Source: Watersipora subatra (Eukaryota > Bryozoa > Gymnolaemata > Cheilostomatida > Watersiporidae). From it: DNA of 64,000 bases. The stretch is from contig NC_088717.1 in assembly GCF_963576615.1 (NCBI RefSeq), positions 26,873,513-26,937,512 on the forward strand, in the 5' to 3' direction. The notes under the pieces were generated by a model, which searched no databases, was not told where the DNA came from, and worked only from the letters and a program-made list of their open reading frames with translations. A program made the position numbers and the translations under genes. Positions 61,070 to 64,000 of this stretch are shown here, piece by piece; the stretch's first letter is position 1, and every line of letters starts with the position of its first letter.

Positions 61070-62190
61070 ACCTTTCTTTGGTAACTGAACCACAACCTTT
61101 TTGGTAACTGAACCACAGCCTTTTTTGGGAACTGAACCATAACCTTTCTTTGGTAACTGAACCATAACCTTTTTTGATAACTGAACCACAACCTTTCTTT
61201 GGTAACTGAACCACAACCTTTTTTGGTAACTGAACCACCTTTTTTTGGTAACTGAACCACAACCTTTTTTGGTAACTGAACCATAACCTTTTTTGGTAAC
61301 TGAACCACCTTTCTTTGGTAACTGAACCACAACCTTTCTTTGGTAACTGAACCACAACCTTTTTGGTAACTGAACCACCGTTCTTTGGTAACTGAACCAC
61401 AACCTTTTTTGGTAACTGAACCACAACCTTTTTTGGTAACTGAACCACAGCATTTTTTGGGAACTGAACCATAACCTTTTTTGGTAACTGAACCACCTTT
61501 CTTTGGTAACTGAACCACAACCTTTTTTGGTAACTGAACCACAACCTTTTTTGGAAACTGAACCACAACCTCTTTGGGAACTGAACCACAACCTTTTTTG
61601 GTAACTGAACCACAACCTTTTTGGTAACTGAACCACAACCTTTCTTTGGTAACTGAACCACAACATTTTTTTGGTAACTGAACCACAACCTGGTTTGGTA
61701 ACTGAACCACAACCTGGTTTGGTAACTGAACCACAACCTTTTTTGGTAACTGAACCACAGCATTTTTTGGGAACTGAACCATAACCTTTTTTGGTAACTG
61801 AACCACCTTTCTTTGGTAACTGAACCACAACCTTTTTTGGTAACTGAACCACAACCTTTTTTGGAAACTGAACCACAACCTTTTTGGTAACTGAACCACA
61901 ACCTTTCTTTGGTAACTGAAACACAACCTTTTTTTGGTAACTGAACCACAACCTTTTTTTGGTAACTGAACCACAACCTGGTTTGGTAACTGAACCACAA
62001 CCTTTTTGGGAACTGAACCACAACCTGGTTTGGTAACTGAACCACAACCTTTTTAGGAACTGAACCACAACCTTTTTGGGAACTGAACCACAACCTGGTC
62101 TGGTAACTGAACCACAACCTTTTTGGGAACTGAACCACAACCTGGTTTGGTAACTGAATCACAACCTTTTTGGGAACTGAACCCCAATCT
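61070..62190. repeat. About 24-bp satellite, roughly 45 units
   Basis: Unit TTTTGGTAACTGAACCACAA plus CCTT, with length changes in the T run (22-26 bp) and TGGTTTGG or GGGAACTG variants, the latter mostly at the right end. The near absence of stops on the minus strand gives frames up to 439 codons long made of VVQLPKK/GCGSVTK/LWFSYQK repeats. Confidence 0.96.
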
Positions 62191-64000
62191 ATTGTTTGCG
62201 AGTCGAGCGTTTTGCACCATGGCTGCTCGTTACCAGCAACCATCGTTTGTGCAACAGCATATTCCTCATTGTTGGAAAGCCAATACATCTACATGTAATT
62301 ATTTACTGCTAAGTGATAATATTGGCCCTCGGCAACAGTGACATGTTACAATAAGAATCTAATCAGAAGTTGCTCTCATTCCTAGTTCAGCACTCATTTA
62401 AACCCTTGGAGCAATATTCCAACAGTACCTAACAAAAGGTGCAGCCATTTATCGGAAATCTTAATAATTTCACTGAATGAGGTCATCATTTAATTATAAA
62501 GTTTTTTTTATGTTTGTCAAAAATGAATCCCAAAAAGTCAGTAACGTCTTCCTCTTACGTGATGTAGGAAATTGGGCTACAAAACAATCACTCATAAATC
62601 TTAAAATATAAGAAAAGAAAGTTTCACTACCAAATACTCGGTTTTGGCTGACTTTATAATGGGCAAAAATGAATACATTCTTATAGAGGGAAACAACACT
62701 ATTCACCAGTTCCTAGGGATCGTTCAAAGACCAATTAAAATTGCCAATCATGGAATGGCCTGACTGAATTCTGATGCAATACTGTAGAAACTGCCTAACA
62801 ACAATAATACATCCACTCTAGAATATTTTTAAACAGTTCTAGCAAACGCCCAACAGTACAAGATTATTCTAGCATAGCGCTGGCTTGCCCGAAAAAACAC
62901 TTCCTTTCTAAACAAAGCACTACTCTTGTATATGCTGGACATAACCACTAGACTTAGAACCACAAAGCTAATGAGGCAAATAGCTGACAGCTTCTATAAC
63001 CTTACTGCAGGCTCTGGTTAGGGCCAGATAATCTAGGGATCGCGCTCCTTTTTTATCTTCTATATCAACAGAGGCTATGTATTCTCAAACCATGCTCGCA
63101 TTCAAAGAGAGAAAAGGAACATTTCCTCACCAATATTACCTCTAGACTTAATGACAAATATGCAAAGCGAAGGAACCCAGGCTTTGGCTTTATGTTCAGT
63201 ACGATCGATCAAACCTTGCAGTGTATGGCACTATTCTTGAAAATAAGCTTGTAGAACAACAGCTAATAGACATAAAATAAAAGAAACACGCCTAATTAAT
63301 GCTGTGTAATTCAGAAGGGTAGGGGTCAGAGTGAGTAATATAAGGAGCAATATATCTACATGTATATATGGTTGACATAGGAGGAGTGACCATCCCAGCT
63401 AATTATCACAATCATTACATGCCCTCTGCCTCCCATGAATGATTAATGATTTCAGTTTTAAAACTCAGCGAATGTTTCAGACGATTTTAAAGACTTTTTA
63501 GAATGTTTTTGCAGCTGTTGCGGGCTATAAATAAGACTATTAACCAGTGATCAAGCCTTAAGATTAAAATATATCAGTTAAATATATCACATTTCAGATG
63601 ACTGCGTTTAAGCTCAGGCTAGTATTTGAGAAGTGAGAAATGATTCACTGTATCTCTAAACAGAGTATCTTTAGAGGAAAAACACAGAGCCCATCCACTA
63701 GCATTCTTAGCACCCACTCTTATTTAGATAAATGACTTGCGCTTATTATGTATGTCTAATATTAGGTCAATATGTAGAAATATACAACACAGGGAGGTTA
63801 TAAAATGCACTTTTTATAGCAATTGTTTAATAAAAAGCAGTTTTTGATGGATAATACTTTTACTGTGTTATGAGCTTTAACCGCCATAAATATTTACAGA
63901 CGCTACATCATGACAACTTTGTACCTTTCAGCAGCCACGGTTTAAGTTGCTTTGTTGAAGCTTTCAACAAACCGCTCGAGTGAGGATATTTAATGGACTC
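62191..64000. other. Right end of window, no gene recognised
   Basis: No repeat or element stands out. A minus-strand frame at 63931-64000 runs off the window edge and ends with a donor-like AAAG|GTACAA. It could be an exon of the LONRF 5' part or of another gene, but is too short to assign. Confidence 0.4.

Noticed and set aside
60969..62288. Minus-strand open frames of 320-439 codons
   Set aside because: Made of a degenerate 24-bp satellite. The 40 unique residues at the start resemble no protein I know.
63931..64000. Possible exon at the right edge (minus strand, ending GLLKASTKQLKPWLLK)
   Set aside because: Short, cut by the window edge, with no family signature; kept only as a remark in the region entry.

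Overview
The window is nuclear DNA of an invertebrate animal. Genes are split by many introns with standard GT-AG ends, the DNA is AT-rich, and introns are crowded with minisatellites and small inverted-repeat transposons. Retroelement remnants and protein similarities would suit a lophotrochozoan such as a mollusc, annelid or bryozoan, but the sequence does not settle the phylum. All gene models were assembled by hand from splice signals, reading phase and remembered family sequences; no search was run.

Layout. Positions 1 to about 4100 are a transposon graveyard: a decayed Ty3/gypsy pol (+), a hAT transposase tail (-) and a reverse transcriptase remnant of a non-LTR element (-). Positions 5212-17034 hold a complete ten-exon gene for UDP-glucuronate decarboxylase (UXS1, +, 423 aa). 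Facing it tail to tail is a PR70/PPP2R3B-like regulatory B'' subunit of protein phosphatase 2A (17580-39371, -, 14 exons, 765 aa, apparently complete). Positions 39372-45112 are intergenic, with a 51-bp-class array, two (TA)n tracts and one TA-flanked inverted-repeat element. Positions 45113-58141 hold the last seven coding exons of a LONRF-type RING/LON-domain ubiquitin ligase (-); its 5' part was not found. Positions 58142-64000 hold dispersed elements and two arrays.

The three genes do not form a pathway: UXS1 makes UDP-xylose for proteoglycan linkers, PPP2R3 targets PP2A, and LONRF proteins are ubiquitin ligases.

The most unusual signal is that some minisatellites are built from splice sites of these genes. 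A 38-bp unit repeated about 100 times (35454-39253) starts inside PPP2R3 exon 1; each unit repeats the last 21 coding bases plus the 5' splice site. A separate 34-bp array (53640-54215) repeats the 5' splice site of a LONRF exon about 17 times. The 3' splice site of that same exon is preceded by a 22-bp array that resembles it and is almost free of AG on the transcribed strand. Two independent genes therefore carry arrays of decoy splice sites beside real ones.
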